From positions 1-34,837 of the forward strand of contig PEAB01000035.1 in assembly GCA_002753395.1 (NCBI GenBank): DNA of 34,837 nt, given 5' to 3'. A program made the position numbers and the translations under genes. Position 1 is the stretch's first letter, and every line of letters starts with the position of its first letter. This stretch comes from Nitrospirae bacterium MYbinv3. Lineage in GTDB: Bacteria; Nitrospirota; Thermodesulfovibrionia; Thermodesulfovibrionales; Magnetobacteriaceae. Positions 32,565 through 34,837 of the stretch are shown here, in pieces. The notes beneath the pieces were generated by a model, which worked only from the letters and a program-made list of their open reading frames with translations, was not told the origin of the DNA and made no database searches.

Positions 32565-32636
32565 GGATTCCTGTTTACACAGGAATGACATATTAGAAAA
32601 CGGTCATTACTGTCATTCCCACGAAAGTGGGAATCC
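32565..32636. repeat. Inverted pair of REP-like palindromes
   Basis: GGATTCCTGTTTACACAGG then AATGACA (32565-32590), and in the opposite orientation TGTCATTCCCACGAAAGTGG then GAATCC (32611-32636). Each is itself a palindrome of the GGATTCC-GGAATGACA type also seen at 25363-25385 and 12820-12834. There is no gene in 32499-32694. Confidence 0.8.
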
Positions 32637-32694
32637 ATAGTCTTGAAACCATGAACATTTCACCATGCTTTTTAAAGAGGATACAAACTTTATA

Positions 32695-33231
32695 TTATTT
32701 CTTATCGGGCCTGGCGCTCACTGGCCATGCGTTTATTAAATAGGTTGGAAGGATGAACTGACTGAGGTCGTTCTTGAAATTATAGACCATGACTACGTGT
32801 AAGGATGTCTTTGCTTGAGCAGCATCGAGGTTTCTAGACCAGTACTGGTAGGGTTGGACACCTATAAAGCCATTAGCGTTTAACCATGCTGCGCATTTTT
32901 TTGGGCCGGTGCAGTAACCGCCGAGCTTTTCAAGTTCCCTTATATGTGGTAACCGCCAGTTGCTGTAGCCGCAGAGCCGGAGGTCTTTTATCTTCTGTTG
33001 TGCATTATTGAAATCCAAGGGTTCCCAGAGCTTTGCGTCTCTTGACCATATGAGGCCGGTTTGACTGTCCAGGACGATGTCGTTATTGTGGTTAGAATCA
33101 CAGTCCTGGGACTGATTTGGGCACTGTCCACCTTCGTTACAATAAACGACCTTAAGCTCTGCACTTAACCAGTCTGCGTAGAACAATATCAAACAAAGGG
33201 ATATCAGAAAGGCTTTAGCTAGTTTTATCAT
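32695..33231 (-). CDS. Secreted DUF1566 (Lcl C-terminal-type) protein
   Basis: This is a 178-residue exported protein. The signal peptide is MIKLAKAFLISLCLILFYADWLSA. The mature part is the DUF1566 pattern: VLDSQTGLIWSRDA, FNNAQQKIKDLRLCGYSNWRLPHIREL (in part), YQYWSRNLD, and the closing AWPVSARP. Six Cys in the first half may form disulfides. DUF1566 domains occur in surface and adhesin-like proteins of unclear function. The ATG overlaps the NDH-2 stop by 4 nt (ATGA), an unusual partnership. It is likely translated by coupling. Confidence 0.88.
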   Translation of the reverse strand: MIKLAKAFLISLCLILFYADWLSAELKVVYCNEGGQCPNQSQDCDSNHNNDIVLDSQTGLIWSRDAKLWEPLDFNNAQQKIKDLRLCGYSNWRLPHIRELEKLGGYCTGPKKCAAWLNANGFIGVQPYQYWSRNLDAAQAKTSLHVVMVYNFKNDLSQFILPTYLINAWPVSARPDKK

Positions 33232-34505
33232 TGTTCAGGACTTTTTCGGTATATAATCTTCTTAAAGGGCAAGATGATCCTGACAGCACGGTCAGAAAAC
33301 AGGTAATCCAGCGCCCAATTAAGCAGAACTATAATCCGGTTGCGAAAGCCGATGAGCTTAGCGAGGTGCACCACCAGCCACAGTATCCAGGCTATAAATC
33401 CGGTGAAGTTCCTGTCTCCCAGACGGGCAATGGCGGCGTTTTTACCGATGGTAACCATCGCCCCCATGTCCTTGTACGTAAAGGGAACGGGTCTCTGCTC
33501 GTTAAGCCTCAGGAGGATGTTCCTAGCGGCGTGTACCCCCTCCTGCATGGCAACAGGGGCGATCATAGGTAACAGGGGTCTACCGTCGTCGATGTTGGCC
33601 ATATCGCCCACAACATAGACGTTGTGGTATGTTTCAAGTTGAAGCGTGGGCAGCACGTTGACACGCCCGCTACGACCCGTCAGCAGTCCCCAGTTAGGGG
33701 AGACGGCGGCCGTAACCCCAGCAGTCCATAGGACAGTTTCTGAGGGCAGTACGCCCTTTTCCTTAAAGTGAACAGTCTGGTCGTTCATGTGACTTACCAT
33801 CGTCTGTAGCATCACGACAACACCCATAGAGCGCAGCCTCCGCAGTGCATACTCACGTTGCTGCCGAGGGAAACCTATAAGTATAGAGTTGGCAGCCTCT
33901 ATGAGCATAACGCGAGCGCAGCTTAGATCAAGACCTGGATAATCTTTCCTCAAAGGGCCATTTATGAGCTCGGCAAGCGCTCCGGCAAACTCTACCCCAG
34001 TAGGACCGCCTCCTACTATAGTAAACGTCAACAACTGCTGCCGGTACTCCTCATCGGTCTCCATTGAAGCCCTTTCAAAGCAGCTCAGGATATGGTTCCT
34101 AAGCTCTATTGCTTGATCAAGACTCTTCAACTGAAACGAATATTCCGCCGCCCCCTCAACCCCAAAATACTGTGTAACACTTCCTGTGGCAAGTATAAGG
34201 TAATCGTATGGGACGGTAATGTCGTCGCTTTTTACAAACCTGTTATCAAAATCAATACTATTTATATCTGTCATAACAAAGCGGACGTTAGGCATCTTCC
34301 TAATAATAGTCCGCAGAGGAAAGGCTATATCCTCTGGTTCAAGCTCTGCCGCTGCTACCTGATACAGGAGTGGATAGAATGTATGATAATTGTTCCTGTC
34401 GATTAGGGTAATATCAATCTCTGCTTTTGCAAGCTCTCGGATGGCCCATAAACCGCCAAAACCGCCCCCAACAATTACAACTCTTGTCCTACTTCTACCA
34501 GACAC
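33228..34505 (-). CDS. ndh: Type II NADH dehydrogenase (NDH-2)
   Basis: This is a non-proton-pumping NADH:quinone oxidoreductase at the inner face of the membrane, about 425 residues. The FAD-binding GGGFGGLWAIREL lies near the N-terminus, followed by DRNNYHTFYPLLYQVAAAEL, YDYLILATGS, the NADH-binding TIVGGGPTGVEFAGALAEL, TVLWTAGVTA, VYVVGDMA and PMIAPVAMQEG. The C-terminal FIAWILWLVVHLAKLIGFRNR is the membrane-anchoring segment. I prefer GTG 34505, with GGAGG 4 nt upstream. The longer TTG start at 34547 would lie upstream of the transcription start predicted from the promoter at 34549-34557. DUF1566 follows with a 4-nt overlap. Confidence 0.94.
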   Translation of the reverse strand: MSGRSRTRVVIVGGGFGGLWAIRELAKAEIDITLIDRNNYHTFYPLLYQVAAAELEPEDIAFPLRTIIRKMPNVRFVMTDINSIDFDNRFVKSDDITVPYDYLILATGSVTQYFGVEGAAEYSFQLKSLDQAIELRNHILSCFERASMETDEEYRQQLLTFTIVGGGPTGVEFAGALAELINGPLRKDYPGLDLSCARVMLIEAANSILIGFPRQQREYALRRLRSMGVVVMLQTMVSHMNDQTVHFKEKGVLPSETVLWTAGVTAAVSPNWGLLTGRSGRVNVLPTLQLETYHNVYVVGDMANIDDGRPLLPMIAPVAMQEGVHAARNILLRLNEQRPVPFTYKDMGAMVTIGKNAAIARLGDRNFTGFIAWILWLVVHLAKLIGFRNRIIVLLNWALDYLFSDRAVRIILPFKKIIYRKSPEQ

Positions 34506-34548
34506 TATACCTCCAGATGAATCACTCAAAATTTTCCTGTCTTGCAAG

Positions 34549-34557
34549 ATTATAGCA
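34549..34557 (-). promoter_or_regulatory. Extended -10 promoter of ndh
   Basis: On the minus strand TGCTATAAT has the TG extension and a perfect TATAAT (34554-34549). A weak -35 TTTATA lies about 18 nt upstream. The predicted start at about 34542 gives a leader of about 36 nt with GGAGG before GTG 34505. Confidence 0.6.
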
Positions 34558-34619
34558 CAATAACCCTCATTTTATAAACCATTAAAAGAAGAAGTCTGGT
34601 CAATCGCATTAGAAAGTCT

Positions 34620-34677
34620 GGTAGTCCTGCACAAGTAAGGGAGGGGGATTGAATATCACTACCTTTACAGGACTACC
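34620..34677. repeat. Element D, 58 bp with 10-bp terminal inverted repeats
   Basis: It begins GGTAGTCCTG and ends CAGGACTACC, a perfect 10-bp inverted repeat. The core is AAGTAAGGGAGGGGGATT and GAATATCACTACC. Flanks GAAAGTCT (34612-34619) and GAAAGCTT (34678-34685) agree at 6 of 8 positions. The right two-thirds recur at 15923-15963, and the last 10 bp at about 12853. Confidence 0.7.
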
Positions 34678-34733
34678 GAAAGCTTTATGCGTTGCAAATA
34701 GTCTGCCTTCATTTTAAACCCAAGTACGCGCAG

Positions 34734-34837
34734 GAAGGGGAGGCTCTGCCTCCCCTCAGACCTAATGCTGTTGACTTAAGGTTGTGAAGATGAAAAAAGG
34801 GAGGGCTTTGCCCTCCCTTAGACCCTCCCACACGGGG
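34734..34837 (+). repeat. Module A copies 10 (truncated) and 11 (cut by window end)
   Basis: GGGGAGGC-TCT-GCCTCCCCTCAGACC (34737-34762) breaks off into TAATGCTGTTGACTTAAG, the inverted form of 120-137. From 34799, GGGAGGGC-TTT-GCCCTCCCTTAGACCC runs to the end of the window. The last 47 bases resemble the first 47 of the window. The stretch 34506-34837 has no gene. Confidence 0.8.

Noticed and set aside
32431-32640. 69-codon frame overlapping the antitoxin-like gene
   Set aside because: Its C-terminus (CHSHESGNP) is the translation of the REP-like palindrome and its N-terminus is a shadow of the antitoxin-like gene.
33228-34547. NDH-2 starting at TTG 34547
   Set aside because: The TTG lies upstream of the transcription start predicted from TGCTATAAT, and GTG 34505 has a GGAGG site.
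10-34837. CRISPR array
   Set aside because: The repeated modules are dispersed kilobases apart, in both orientations and in intergenic spots; there are no regular spacers and no cas genes.
1-34837. Circular replicon because both ends match
   Set aside because: The match is limited to a repeat that occurs many times, and it has mismatches within 43 bases.

Overview
The window looks like a chromosomal contig from a diderm (Gram-negative) bacterium. The evidence is a TonB/ExbB/ExbD system, a predicted outer-membrane barrel, lipoprotein and secreted-protein signals and a Tat system. The mix of housekeeping genes with a very large WD40 kinase, a MEDS/PAS sensor pair, DUF2318, DUF1566 and many short palindromic repeats suggests Nitrospirota (Thermodesulfovibrionia or magnetotactic relatives), but this is inference and no marker here proves it. 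I saw no rRNA, tRNA, CRISPR array, phage or transposase gene.

Layout. 1-2200: cutA, a NifU/Nfu-like Fe-S scaffold, a Cys-rich small protein and endonuclease V. 2202-5445 (minus): a tightly overlapping six-gene run, YHS-domain protein > NapH-like 4Fe-4S membrane protein > Cys-rich membrane peptide > exbB > exbD > tonB. 5612-10460 (minus): a small secreted protein, then dnaE-accA. 10607-15618 (minus): a patatin-like lipase, then a MEDS sensor coupled to a PAS histidine kinase. 15964-19732 (minus): a DUF2318 lipoprotein, then an operon of outer-membrane protein > tatB > tatC > dcd > HAD phosphatase. 20051-24418 (plus): trxA, then ffh-rpsP-khpA-trmD-rplS-rnhB, without rimM at its usual place. 24432-25111: two small hypothetical genes. 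25515-32286 (plus): a Ser/Thr kinase followed by four seven-bladed WD40 propellers, read as three overlapping frames, then an orphan antitoxin-like gene. 32695-34505 (minus): NADH dehydrogenase type 2 and a DUF1566 protein.

Two themes stand out. First, three reading-frame breaks, all of the -1 type. One is in the essential ffh at a perfectly phased A_AAA_AAG heptamer. Two are in the kinase-WD40 locus, one of them at G_GGG_GGA. In each case the downstream frame continues the same protein family exactly. This is either programmed frameshifting or single-base loss (real or from assembly). Second, the spaces between genes are filled with a family of short non-autonomous elements of about 130-190 bp. 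They have GGGTGCATAAGAA-type terminal inverted repeats, 7-8 bp target duplications in three cases, and an internal module of two hairpins whose stems vary between copies with compensating changes. One copy supplies the C-terminus and stop codon of endonuclease V, and both window ends lie in the same repeat. Several minus-strand genes without a Shine-Dalgarno sequence, including dnaE, have promoter hexamers placed so that transcription would start at or next to the start codon.
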